Origin: Paenibacillus sp. An7
Lineage (GTDB): Bacteria > Bacillota > Bacilli > Paenibacillales > Paenibacillaceae
Direction: 5' to 3'
Assembly: GCF_009870785.1 (NCBI RefSeq)
Contig: NZ_WTWX01000002.1
Coordinates: 333,484 to 397,483, forward strand
DNA length: 64,000 nt
Part shown: piece after piece, positions 27,711 through 38,100 of the stretch
Layout: every line of letters starts with the position of its first letter
How positions within the stretch are numbered: position 1 is the first letter of the stretch
Program-made: the position numbers and the translations under genes
The notes under the pieces: model-generated
Seen by the model: the letters and a program-made list of their open reading frames with translations, nothing else
The model's database searches: none
What the model was told of the DNA's origin: nothing

Positions 27711-30008
27711 TTATAAGGAAGGGACTTGAATTTGGTTCCGTGCTTCTCCAGCAGCTGCTACCATGTTGCGAAGAGCTGCTACGGTTTCTTCTTTCCCTCT
27801 TGTTTTTAGACCACAATCCGGGTTAATCCAGAACAGTTCAGGATCGAGCACATCCAGCGCAGATACGACAACCTCTTTCATCTCTTCTACGGAAGGGACA
27901 CGAGGACTGTGAATATCGTAAACGCCAAGGCCAATTCCTTTGTCATACGTCTGTGTCTTAAAGTTCTCAATTAGTTCTCCGTGGCTGCGGGAAGTTTCCA
28001 GAGAAATAACATCCGCGTCCATCGCCTCGATGGAATCAATGACATCATGGAACTCGCAATAACACATATGCGTATGAATTTGCGTTGTATCATTAACAGA
28101 TGAAGTCGATAATTTAAATGCTTTTACGGAATCCGTCAAGTAAGATTCATGATCAGCCTTTTTCAGCGGAAGTCCTTCACGAAGTGCCGGCTCATCCACT
28201 TGAATCATCTCAATGCCAGCCGACTCGAGTGCCTCCACTTCTTCACGAAGTGCAAGTCCGATCTGATAAGCAACTTCACTGCGCGGAATATCTGTACGAA
28301 CGAACGACCAATTCAGAATCGTCACTGGGCCCGTTAACATCCCTTTTACCGGTTTTTTCGTAAGGGACTGAGCGTATACGGTTTCTCTCAGTGTCATTGG
28401 CTCTTGGTATACCACATCTCCAAAAATAATCGGCGGCTTCACACAGCGTGAACCATAAGACTGAACCCAGCCTCCTGCTGTAAAGGCGAATCCACCCAAT
28501 TTTTCTCCGAAGAATTCAACCATGTCTGTCCGTTCAAATTCACCATGAACCAGTACATCCAGGCCCAGTTCTTCTTGAATGTCAATCCATTCTTTCGTTT
28601 GCTCATCTACAAAAGCTTCATACTGCTGGTTATCCAGTTGTCCATTTCTCCATTGTCTTCTTGCCTTACGAACCTCAGCGGTTTGCGGGAAACTTCCGAT
28701 TGTCGTTGTAGGAAGAATAGGAAGATTAAATCTCTTTTGCTGAGCCGCATGTCTTGTTGAAAAATCAGACTTTCTTACGAATGAAGATTCATCCAGATTA
28801 TTTACGGCTTCTCTTACCGTACCGTTACTGCGGAATACGGATGTATTCAGTTCGCTCAGTGCCTCACGGTTCTCAGCCAAAGCTTCTTGAATGACATCCT
28901 CATCTTCTGCCGCAATTTTTACCAGCAGCTGAATTTCATCCAATTTCTCTTCTGCAAAAGCTAATGAATTACGCAGAACAGGTAACAGCGCATCCTCTTT
29001 TGCAAGAGATACCGGTGTATGAAGCAAACTGCTGGACGGTTGAATGATCAATTGATCTGGGGATACGATCTTTCCGAGCTCTTTTATCACCTGAATGCGC
29101 TCCGTCAGATCACTTCTCCATATATTCCGGCCGTCAATGAGACCTGCAGCGAGGACTTTGTCCTCTGGGAATCCATACTCACGAAGATGTTCAAGATTCG
29201 CTTCCCCGCCGTGAACAAGATCTAGACCAATCCCTTGAACAGGCAGACTTACCACTTTCTCATAATCACCTACGGCTTCGAAATACGTCTGTAAAATGAT
29301 CTTAAGCTCAGGCGCTACCTTATTCAGTTCTTCATAAATACGCTCGATTTGTTTCCAATCTTCTGCTGGAATATCAGTAACGAGGCTAGGCTCATCGATT
29401 TGTACCCATTCTACTCCCGCCTGTTGCAGTTCAGAAAGCACTTCACAATATAGCGGAAGGAAACGTTCTACAAGGGAAGGAAGTTCAGCGTTCGCATACC
29501 CTTTTGATAATTTAAGAAATGTATAAAGTCCAAGAAGAACAGGCTTTCCTTCAATGCCAAGTTCCTGTTTTGCTTCCAAATAAGCATGAAGTGGACGATT
29601 CACTGTTAGTGAAGGATTCGCATCAGCGAGTTCAGGAACGATATAGTGATAATTGGTATTGAACCATTTTGTCATCTCGGAAGCGGCTGCCTGATCGTTA
29701 CCGCGAGCCATTGCGTAATAAGTATCCAAAGATACCTCTCCACCTTCGTACCCATAGCGCTTTGGAACAATGCCAAACATTGTACTTGTATCAAGGACAT
29801 GATCATAAAGTGAGAAATCGCCTACTGGAATAAGATCGATTCCTTTCTCTTGTTGTAGCTGCAAATGGCTAAGGCGAATTCCTTTTAATTCCGCAAGAAA
29901 ATCAGATTCGCTTACTTTTCCTGCCCAAAAAGATTCGAGTGCTTTCTTCCATTCGCGATTGGCACCAATTCTTGGATACCCTAGGTTACTACTGATCCAT
30001 TGACTCAT
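27711..30008 (-). CDS. metE: Cobalamin-independent methionine synthase
   Basis: A 765-residue enzyme that transfers the methyl group of 5-methyltetrahydropteroyltriglutamate to homocysteine. Both halves of the duplicated barrel are complete. The zinc site of the C-terminal half is shown by HTHMCYCEFHD (His and Cys) and by NPDCGLKTR near the end; ETSRSHGELIE and the substrate motif QVDEPALREGLP are intact. The ATG follows GGAGGTAAGGAA. The long leader carries a cobalamin riboswitch, so the gene should be off when B12 is available; this implies that a B12-dependent MetH is encoded elsewhere. Confidence 0.97.
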   Translation of the reverse strand: MSQWISSNLGYPRIGANREWKKALESFWAGKVSESDFLAELKGIRLSHLQLQQEKGIDLIPVGDFSLYDHVLDTSTMFGIVPKRYGYEGGEVSLDTYYAMARGNDQAAASEMTKWFNTNYHYIVPELADANPSLTVNRPLHAYLEAKQELGIEGKPVLLGLYTFLKLSKGYANAELPSLVERFLPLYCEVLSELQQAGVEWVQIDEPSLVTDIPAEDWKQIERIYEELNKVAPELKIILQTYFEAVGDYEKVVSLPVQGIGLDLVHGGEANLEHLREYGFPEDKVLAAGLIDGRNIWRSDLTERIQVIKELGKIVSPDQLIIQPSSSLLHTPVSLAKEDALLPVLRNSLAFAEEKLDEIQLLVKIAAEDEDVIQEALAENREALSELNTSVFRSNGTVREAVNNLDESSFVRKSDFSTRHAAQQKRFNLPILPTTTIGSFPQTAEVRKARRQWRNGQLDNQQYEAFVDEQTKEWIDIQEELGLDVLVHGEFERTDMVEFFGEKLGGFAFTAGGWVQSYGSRCVKPPIIFGDVVYQEPMTLRETVYAQSLTKKPVKGMLTGPVTILNWSFVRTDIPRSEVAYQIGLALREEVEALESAGIEMIQVDEPALREGLPLKKADHESYLTDSVKAFKLSTSSVNDTTQIHTHMCYCEFHDVIDSIEAMDADVISLETSRSHGELIENFKTQTYDKGIGLGVYDIHSPRVPSVEEMKEVVVSALDVLDPELFWINPDCGLKTRGKEETVAALRNMVAAAGEARNQIQVPSL

Positions 30009-30077
30009 TTCCTTACCTCCGTATGGGTATATTATGATTAATTCATTTCATTTTCGGCTCTGTTAGGAATGGCAAAA

Positions 30078-30198
30078 AGGGACGTCTTCCCTAGAGAACG
30101 GTTCCGTCTTTATTTACGAAATGCAGAACTCGGATGTCTGCACTTGTAACGTAAAAAACGTCGCTGTTTCCTTACTTACCTAGGGTAAAGACGCCCCT
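30078..30198 (-). promoter_or_regulatory. Putative expression platform of the metE riboswitch
   Basis: The stretch 30180-30198 pairs with 30078-30094 across about 85 nt (core AGGGGCGTCTT with AAGACGTCCCT, plus CCCTAG with CTAGGG) and is followed on the minus strand by TTTTT. Local hairpins sit in the loop, including TGCAGA/TCTGCA and TTTACC/GGTAAG. It could act as a long-range terminator responding to the upstream aptamer. Confidence 0.5.
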
Positions 30199-30267
30199 GG
30201 GTCTTGATCAGACAGGCAGCCATCTTAACACCTTCCTATCTCCCGTAGGTACAGCAGTGTTGTCAAA

Positions 30268-30445
30268 ACAGGCAGGTCTCCTGGCTCCAGAGAAAGATTC
30301 GTAAGCTATGCGCCTCCCCAGTTCACTTCATGAACCAGTGGCATATGCAAGCCGCATCTCTGTTACAGTGGCGGGACCGCGCCGGTATCTCACCGGTCTT
30401 CCCTATTAAGTACGGCTGCATATTGCACCGTACACCTGTTTCCGT
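30268..30445 (-). promoter_or_regulatory. Cobalamin (AdoCbl) riboswitch aptamer
   Basis: The minus strand carries the conserved elements in order: AAACAGGTGTACGG at the 5' side, GGGAAGACCGGTGAGA, the invariant GCCACTG (complement of CAGTGGC 30366-30372), the ATGCCACTGG hairpin region, and the terminal GGAGACCTGCCTG. This is the B12 box architecture. The aptamer lies about 260 nt upstream of metE, an unusually long distance. The promoter is expected in 30446-30536, immediately past the dGTPase gene. Confidence 0.95.
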
Positions 30446-30536
30446 GAAATTTACTTAACCCCTCTTTTTCTCATATATGGAGGTTGTATCCAATATACAC
30501 CAAGTATATCTCTATGAATAGTGTTTTTTATATTAT

Positions 30537-31949
30537 TTAATCCAGATCATAGATTGAGCCGACTTTCAGACCGTATAATTCATTGTATATTTTCTCAGCA
30601 AAAGCATCTGTCATCCCTGCAATATAATCTATAATCATGTGTTCCCATGTCCATATTGGATTGGGGCGAGCTTGGTCTTTTTCAAACCTTTGCAGCCAGT
30701 CCGATGGAATGATCGATTTTGAAGTTGCAGGATCGTTAAATGCATACCATAAGCGCCGGAGAATCCATTCACTTCTTTTTTGCAGACGCTGAACTCTAAG
30801 ATCTTTGATCATCGTTACCCATGCAAAGCTTTTAAGCACACTCACTGTACGGAGCAGATCAAGATCCTCTTTTCCTTCCTTGACAAAGGTAACCTTTTTC
30901 CAGTCTCCGGTATCAATAATCCCTAAGGAACTGACAAACAGACTCACCCAATACGCTTTTACTTCCCGGCGGGTACGGGAAAAATCATGGTCACAGCCGG
31001 GGATCTTCTCTTCCCATATTCGGAGGAAACTATTCAGTACCTCTTCTACTTTTGGTTCAATGGCTTCTTTTGTCCACCCCAACCAGAATGCATCATCAAG
31101 CGTCATGATCTTATCCACAATAAGCCGTTTAATGTGCGGGTCATGCAAAAAGTGTTCGTGAACTTCGATTTTCCCTGCCTTAATGCCATCTTCTAAATCA
31201 TGAGCCGAGTAAGCAATATCATCACAGAGGTCCATAAGCTGGGCTTCTAGTGTCTTTTGCCCTTTCGGAATTTTCCACTCACTGCGAATATCGCTGATGT
31301 ATTGCCACTCATGCCAGTACATCCCCTTCTTGTTCTCTATGCCGGGATAAGGGTATTTATTAACTCCAAGAAGCACCGCATCCGACAGATTGAGTCCATC
31401 TATGTTTTCTCGCTTTTCAAGGAACATCATGAGCCTAAAATTGTGTGCATTTCCTTCAAAGTGTTCATATTTTCTGCGCATGGCTTCGGTTACTTTTTGC
31501 ACTTGGTTTGGTGATGCCTTGCCTGTTTTATTTACATCCACTATGGACTGCGTTTTCTCCTGAACCAAGTTCGTCAGAATGTTATCGAGAACTTCTTCTC
31601 CTTTATGACCAAAGGGCGGATGGCCAAAATCATGAGCTATGGAAGCACATTCTACGACTTCAGGATCTATAACGAGCCCTGGGTTATCTGCCCTGCCAAG
31701 CTCCGCATCGGGATATTTCCGCAGCAGACTTCGAGCCGCTTCCCTTGCAATCTGCGCCACCTCAAGTGAATGAGTAAGCCTTGTGCGATAATAGTCACCT
31801 GTGCCTGCACCGAACACCTGGGATTTCCCCTGTAACCGGCGAAACGTCGGTGAATGAATTAAGCGGGAATAGTCTCTTTCATAAGTAGCCCGCGAACCTT
31901 CGAGTTTATCTATTTCTGCATATTGTCTGTGTTCACGTAATTTGTCCAT
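30537..31949 (-). CDS. dgt: dGTPase-like HD-domain triphosphohydrolase
   Basis: A 470-residue deoxynucleoside triphosphate triphosphohydrolase-like enzyme. The metal-binding HD motif is in ASIAHDFGHPPFGHKGEEVL (about residues 107-126), after RLTHSLEVAQIAR, and a third metal ligand lies in CDDIAYSAHDLEDG. It removes tripolyphosphate from dGTP and related dNTPs. GGAGGAAATC precedes the ATG. The longer length is that of the class with C-terminal helical extension. Confidence 0.9.
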   Translation of the reverse strand: MDKLREHRQYAEIDKLEGSRATYERDYSRLIHSPTFRRLQGKSQVFGAGTGDYYRTRLTHSLEVAQIAREAARSLLRKYPDAELGRADNPGLVIDPEVVECASIAHDFGHPPFGHKGEEVLDNILTNLVQEKTQSIVDVNKTGKASPNQVQKVTEAMRRKYEHFEGNAHNFRLMMFLEKRENIDGLNLSDAVLLGVNKYPYPGIENKKGMYWHEWQYISDIRSEWKIPKGQKTLEAQLMDLCDDIAYSAHDLEDGIKAGKIEVHEHFLHDPHIKRLIVDKIMTLDDAFWLGWTKEAIEPKVEEVLNSFLRIWEEKIPGCDHDFSRTRREVKAYWVSLFVSSLGIIDTGDWKKVTFVKEGKEDLDLLRTVSVLKSFAWVTMIKDLRVQRLQKRSEWILRRLWYAFNDPATSKSIIPSDWLQRFEKDQARPNPIWTWEHMIIDYIAGMTDAFAEKIYNELYGLKVGSIYDLD

Positions 31950-32228
31950 ATGATTTCCTCCGTTATTTCAGGGCATCCAATCCACTGCTTTATCTTTTCT
32001 TTTTACCCACTCTACTGAAATCATTTGCACTCGTCTATCCCTTGTGGAAGATTTTCATAGATATTTTTAATTTTTTAACTTTATCACTAAAAGCCACATT
32101 TTATTCCCTCAAAAAATTCGTGTTTCTTCTATTATATAAGTTAAACTTATAAGTAATTTATCTTCGCGAATAGCAACTTGAAAAGAGCTGTCCTATGACA
32201 GAATGACTACAGAGCTCACTTCTATATT
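31950..32228. other. AT-rich intergenic region
   Basis: Between the dGTPase start and the VOC terminator no gene or clear regulatory element is seen. It presumably contains the dgt promoter on the minus strand. Confidence 0.5.
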
Positions 32229-32264
32229 GAAAAAAGCACCCGTCTCAAAAAATAGACGCGCGCT
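32229..32264 (-). terminator. Intrinsic terminator of the VOC gene
   Basis: On the minus strand AGCGCGCGTCT pairs with AGACGGGTGCT with one mismatch around an ATTTTTTG loop and is followed by six T. Confidence 0.75.
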
Positions 32265-32323
32265 CTTATTTATTTTATCTCATCCCATGTGTGTTCATGA
32301 GTATTTACATACCCTTTTTAAAA

Positions 32324-32764
32324 TTATAATTTATTCCACTCTTCCCAAGGGATTACGCCAAGTTCTGGTCTCGCTTCTCCTGGAAGCATGGATAACCACT
32401 CAATCGAATGACCGTCGGGGTCTTCTGCAAACATAGAGACAGCTGGCATCCAGCCAAAAACGTAAGGTCTTCCGGTCTTGTCGCCTACAAAATTATCGAG
32501 AATCACTCCTTTTTGGGTGAGCGTATCGATCGTCTTTGAAAATTCAGACAGCGGCACCTCAAAAGCAAAATGCTGCCTAACAATCTCATGCGGTTCCTTC
32601 TTCCATAAACCAAGCATGGCATTTCCTTTTCCGCCAATCCAGTAAAAACGGGCACCCCGGCTATCCGTATGGGCGAGTTCTAGTCCAACCTGATCTTCAT
32701 AAAATGCAGCAGAGCGTGCTAGATCCCGTACATGGAGGTGTGTTTCAAACAATCCTCTAATCAT
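32324..32764 (-). CDS. VOC-family (glyoxalase-like) protein
   Basis: A 146-residue vicinal-oxygen-chelate fold protein. Beginning MIRGLFETHLHVRDLARSAAFYEDQVGLELAH, it has the first metal-binding His at H9 and a second half ending MFAEDPDGHSIEWLSML with the acidic ligand. It could be a dioxygenase, a lyase or a resistance protein of the glyoxalase/bleomycin type; the sequence does not decide. It is monocistronic and divergent from the 5'-nucleotidase gene. Confidence 0.83.
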   Translation of the reverse strand: MIRGLFETHLHVRDLARSAAFYEDQVGLELAHTDSRGARFYWIGGKGNAMLGLWKKEPHEIVRQHFAFEVPLSEFSKTIDTLTQKGVILDNFVGDKTGRPYVFGWMPAVSMFAEDPDGHSIEWLSMLPGEARPELGVIPWEEWNKL

Positions 32765-32961
32765 ATTTGTAATCTTCCTTTCATTAAAATATTTATTTTA
32801 CGTTAACTCGGATTCAAAACAGTCCATACTATATATATTCTACTTCTTATCTCTTATGGTGTAACCTTCCATTCATTCAAAAAATGATTAAAAAACAAAC
32901 TATTCTTTGTTGTTATTTGGTAAAATGTGCTTGAGATATAAATTGGGAGGGTTGAAACGAT

Positions 32962-34770
32962 ATGTTTACATGGAAAAAGACATTTTCGACGATTGCTGTG
33001 TCCGCATTATTTTTCAGTTCAGTGGGTTTAGCTAATGCTGCGGTTGTAACCTCAGGTACTGCTTCCGCATCTGAACAGAAAGGAACTCACATCACCATTC
33101 TGCATACAAATGATACACATGCTAGGGCGGTAGAAGATTCTCCCATCATGGGTTATGCCAAAGTAGCAGGAATTGCGGATAAGTACCGTAAGGATAACCC
33201 AAACACGCTTTTTCTGGATGGCGGTGACGCAATTCACGGAACAACCTTCGCTACGCTCGTCAACGGGGAAAGTATCGTAAAAGTCATGAATGAAATGGGT
33301 TATGATGCCATCGTTCCTGGTAACCATGAGTTCAATTATGGCTGGGAGCATCTAGTGAAGCTGAGTAAAGAATTGAATTTTCCTATGATTAGTGCCAACG
33401 TGAAGAAAAAGAACAACACAGGCCTTTTTGATCCATATATCATTAAAGAAGTGGATGGGGTGAAACTCGGAATTATTGCTCTCACTACACCGGAAACTGC
33501 TTATAAAACAAATCCGAAAAACGTAGAAGGTATTCAGTTCACGGATCCATCGGATGAAATGCAAAAATACGTTGATGAACTTCGTAACAAAGTAGATGTG
33601 ATCGTTGCACTTGCTCATATCGGGCAGGATGACTCGGATACAGATAATACGTTTGATGTGGTAAAAGAAATCGATGGAATTGATGTTTATATAGACGGTC
33701 ATAGCCACACAATGCTCGAAGATGGAATTGTGGCAGATAATGGGACATTAATTGCTAGTGCCGGTGAATACACTAAATATGTTGGTGTCGTCGATTTATG
33801 GGTTGACGGCGGTGATGTAGTTAAGAAAAAAGCCTCCCTCATTGACGAAAAAGAAGCAGCTGGAATTGCTCCTAATGAAAAAGTAGCAGCTCTAGTTGAT
33901 TCCATCACCAAAGAACAAGCGCCGATTCTGGACGAAGTGGTAGCAAACATCTCTACTGATCTGGAAGGTAGTCGTGAGAAAGTACGCACAGGCGAAACCA
34001 ATCTAGGAGACCTCATTGCAGATGCCCTTCGTGACGTATCGGGTGCGGATGTAGCCTTAACGAACGGCGGCGGTATTCGTGCTTCCATTGAAAAAGGGGA
34101 AGTGACTAAAGGCGAAGTCATTACTGTTCTTCCTTTTGGTAACCAGATTGTCACTTTAAACGTCAAAGGCGAAGACCTCATTGCAGCTTTGGAAAATGGG
34201 GTAAAAAGTTATCCCGAAGCAAGCGGCGGATTCCCGCAAATCTCCGGTTTCACTTTTAAAATCGACCCTTCAAAAGAAGCTGGAAGCCGGGTTCACTCCG
34301 TGATGGTTGGCGGAAAAGCAATTGATCCGAACGCCGTTTATTCCCTGGCAACCAATGATTTTACGTCCATCGGCGGCGATGAATACGATATGTTCAAGAA
34401 ATATAGCCAAGCAGGAATGTATGGCTCTCTGGATGAAGCATTAATTACGCATCTGCAAAAGTTAGGTAAAGGAACGGTTACGACAGATGGTCGAATCTCA
34501 GAAGGGACAGTACCGGTTATCGCTCCGCCAGCAGAAGAAAAACCAGCACCTGTGGTTCCTGTTACACCCGAAAAACCAGCTAAACCAAGCAAACCGTCTA
34601 AGCCTGTTGCAGAAAAGCCATCCGTATATGTTGTAAAATCAGGGGACACCTTGTATTCCATTTCCCTTAAATACAACACCACTTGGCAGACCCTTCAACA
34701 ACTCAATAAACTTAAAAATGCACACTGGATCTATCCAGGACAGACATTGAAGCTCCCTGTTGCGTCTTAA
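32962..34770 (+). CDS. Secreted 5'-nucleotidase / metallophosphatase with LysM
   Basis: A 602-residue exported enzyme with a signal peptide (residues 1-26, ending ANA). The calcineurin-type metallophosphatase domain shows LHTNDTHAR, DGGDAIHGT, GNHEFNYGW, and GHSH. The 5'-nucleotidase C-terminal domain has LTNGGGIRASI and LPFGNQIV. After a Pro/Lys-rich linker (about 515-550), a LysM domain VVKSGDTLYSISLKYN ends the protein. It would hydrolyse extracellular nucleotides or UDP-sugars while bound to peptidoglycan. GGGAGGGTTG precedes the ATG. Confidence 0.92.
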   Translation: MFTWKKTFSTIAVSALFFSSVGLANAAVVTSGTASASEQKGTHITILHTNDTHARAVEDSPIMGYAKVAGIADKYRKDNPNTLFLDGGDAIHGTTFATLVNGESIVKVMNEMGYDAIVPGNHEFNYGWEHLVKLSKELNFPMISANVKKKNNTGLFDPYIIKEVDGVKLGIIALTTPETAYKTNPKNVEGIQFTDPSDEMQKYVDELRNKVDVIVALAHIGQDDSDTDNTFDVVKEIDGIDVYIDGHSHTMLEDGIVADNGTLIASAGEYTKYVGVVDLWVDGGDVVKKKASLIDEKEAAGIAPNEKVAALVDSITKEQAPILDEVVANISTDLEGSREKVRTGETNLGDLIADALRDVSGADVALTNGGGIRASIEKGEVTKGEVITVLPFGNQIVTLNVKGEDLIAALENGVKSYPEASGGFPQISGFTFKIDPSKEAGSRVHSVMVGGKAIDPNAVYSLATNDFTSIGGDEYDMFKKYSQAGMYGSLDEALITHLQKLGKGTVTTDGRISEGTVPVIAPPAEEKPAPVVPVTPEKPAKPSKPSKPVAEKPSVYVVKSGDTLYSISLKYNTTWQTLQQLNKLKNAHWIYPGQTLKLPVAS

Positions 34771-35030
34771 TAACAAAATATAGATCAAAAGTCATGCTTG
34801 TACCCTGCTTTTTCTAAAATAATTTCTCTAATCTATTAATATTCTCAGCATATAACCGATAATATAGTTAAGAAGTCGCTATTATGTAGCTTGTAGGCAA
34901 GTCCATATGTAAGTTTTAGACAAAAAAGTAGTCAATTAGTAACAGTTTGTAAGCAAGATTTTAAATGGTACCACATAAGTAAGGCGAAAAATATCATAAG
35001 CGTATCGTTAGAAGTTTGAACAACATGCTC
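34771..35030. other. AT-rich intergenic region
   Basis: No gene or recognisable regulatory element is seen between the 5'-nucleotidase stop and the terminator at 35031. Confidence 0.5.
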
Positions 35031-35060
35031 AAAAAGGCCCTGCAAATGCAGGGCCTTTTT
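35031..35060. terminator. Bidirectional intrinsic terminator
   Basis: AAAAAGGCCCTGCA and TGCAGGGCCTTTTT form a perfect 14-bp stem with a 2-nt AA loop, though in practice the loop will open further. It sits between the convergent 5'-nucleotidase gene and the 1120-residue gene. Confidence 0.9.
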
Positions 35061-35109
35061 GGTGCTTTATTTTGGCAACGAATGCTAACTAGTACCTTCT
35101 CACCTTCAA

Positions 35110-38100
35110 CTAATGAGGAACTTCAGAGGAGAAATCATCTCGGCTCGAAAGATCGCTATTATAATACAGTACATCTCCATCCAATGTTGAAAATGTATAT
35201 CCTTTAGGCGTCACAAACCCACGCTCATATCCTTCTAACCTCCACTGATTCATCAGCGGAGAGTGAATGTATTGCAAGTGAGGATTCGCGGTGTCTCCAT
35301 TCTGGATACTTTCCATATTGAAGTTAACAATGATATACCCATTTTTCAGAAGTACATCGGATTGGTCATCGAGCATTTCAGCTCTTGCATACTTCTCTAG
35401 TGATGTTCCTTTCTTCACCGCTACTACATCTGCTGGCAAGCTATATTCCCCATACCAATGCTGAATCGAAGCACTTGCTCGGTACGTATCAACACCTTCA
35501 GGGAGTTTATTCTTCGGACCCATGAACGTACGCATATCACGGGATAATAACATCCAGGAATAGCGGCCCGCCCAAGCAGGGGTTTTGGCAGCTCCTGTTA
35601 CATACTGCGCTGTGTAGATATCTTTTGGAGTCTGGTGACGATCGGCATCAGATAATTCTTTTGCATAACGATAAGCTGCCGTATCCACCATTTCCGTAAG
35701 AGGTACGTTACGCAAACGTGTATTTAGCACAACGTATCTTTTCTCTTCATCTTGCTCCGAACCAATCCGTATAAAGTGTTTGTTACCTTTACTGTAATAC
35801 AGATCAACTTCCTGTCTCTTTGTACCATCCTCGGCTACATAATAAAAGGCAGGTGTAATTCGTATTCCATCGGCGGATGAAAACATATTCCCTTTTGTCT
35901 TTACATCAAACTTGAAATGATAACCTGTGTTCACAGCTACATTTCCATAACTTGGGACCGGATGGCTTCCGGGTCTCACAGGCAAGACATAAGGCAGTTT
36001 ATTGCCTCTTGCTGCTCCGTCAATTCCTTTCAGTCCTGTCCAGTAGCTAAAACCGGAAGGAGCATAACTTCCTAAGCTGCTACGGAATACATTCTCCCAC
36101 TCATAATCTGCAATGTCTGTGATGTGAAAATCATATAACCGCCCAATGACTTCAACTTCTGCTGAATCTGTGGCAACATGATGGGCAAGATTCGTATTCG
36201 TATCTCGCTGATGGCTAAAATCAGCAGGTGCGTTCTCGGCGATGGTGCGGAACCATACCGTATAGTCCTCTTCATCTACCCATACCGGCAGGAAAAACTC
36301 CATTTCGAGCTGAGTTACCGGGACAGGAATCCAAGTATTCTTTGGATAGAAAGTCCGCTGATCTCCGCTGTACACATCAAAGGGAAAGTAGACTTCCTTA
36401 CTTCTTACATACTTCGCATAATCACGATCACCATATCCAGGGTAATTGAGATGCTCTCCACTTGTAGGGATTCGTACTTTAAATGGTCGGTCTAAGATAA
36501 AAGCAGCTCGATCCGCATTTGGTTTTGTCTTTTGGTTATGCTCCTGATCATCTGTTACAGAAGAGTAGTTCACAACAGGAGTATGGACAGTAACTGTGTT
36601 AATTGGAGATACGGGATACGTCTTATCACCACTGCCGCCCACCGTAGTAGGGAGCAAGCCATACTGAATGCTTCCAGAAGAAGCCGTATTCGCTTGATTC
36701 TTTAAAGAACGACTGACCAGTAACCGGTCTTGGAAAAGTACCTGTTCTCCCGTTTCCTTATACGATCCAATCTTAGATGGATTCGGTATTTTCGAGGGAG
36801 TCGGTCCATTCTGTGAGACTTTGCTGCCATCCATTACTGTGGTAGTACTGCCGTCATAAGAAAACTGCAGAGCATCATTTTTCACATCAGGAGGTTTGGT
36901 TTGGCCTTCAGCTAACGCCTTTATCTTCGCTGTATCATCAGGAGGAGAAGGCCTAGAATATCCCCCTTGATCAACGACTTCCGGTGTAAAACGAATATCG
37001 CCCGCTTCTTTTGGTATAACATGCAACTCTACCTCTTCCGCATGCTCCATATGTAGAGAAGGAGGACTATACCCTTTGGGGCGTAAGGTTACGTTTCCGC
37101 CAGGCAAAGCATAGTTACTCATTGTGGCCTCATTGATCTGATAGACTTCAAGATTATTGATCTTCCAGTAGGAGTAATCTCGTGTAAAAGAAAAAGGATA
37201 GCTTTTCACTTCCGTATCCGTTTTATCTATATCAGGCTGCGGCGTTTTATTGCCTTTTTCATCTACTTTATCTGGTTGTTTCTCCTTCCACTTTAAGACG
37301 TAAGTTGCTTCTACGTTACAGGTATACGTAATTCTCCCTTTCTGCTGACCAAAGGTATGCCCATACAAATAGTTCATAGCCCACGTATTTGCGTAAAGGT
37401 TCTCCGACGTTGGAATACCGAGAGTTGCATCAAACTGTCTTCCATTTGCGTTGTTATCCGCGAGTATATGTCCTTGTGCACCCGGCTCCATGAAAGAGGA
37501 TACAGGCGAAGCCACTTGAGATGGAGGATTTATATTATAAGTGCAGGCTCCACCTCCACTTGGATCAGAGGGCGGTGACGGTGGCGGATCTATTTTGGGT
37601 TCGTAATAGAAATTCACATAGTAGATTGGGAAACTTGCATCATAAGTGAATTTTGGAGGATCCCCTGGTAGAATGTCACCCCCACTTGGTGAAGCAACGG
37701 TACTTTTCTTATAACCTATGTATGGATAATCTGCCGTCCCTGTCGTATGAGGAAAGTTATAAGCTTTATCTTTCTCTATCTTCTCTTCACGATTCTTGAA
37801 ACCAAACACTCCATCAAGAGACTTACCCGTGGTAGTGTAATGTTTTATGATTGCTTTGCCTTCTTCAGGTTCTAGTTCGATTCGGAAAAGGGTTGGGAAG
37901 TAATATCTCCATCCTTCTACGTTTGGATCAAAATATGTTCCCTTATCTTGCTCTTCCTTTTTTCGGTTTATAGGTACCATCGCATCTAAATACCCTGAAT
38001 TTATAAATACGTCAAGCACTACAGAATTAGTTCCAATCCCGTTAACATTACTTTTACTAATTGTATATGCTTTACTTGAAGTAGATCTAATATATTCTAT

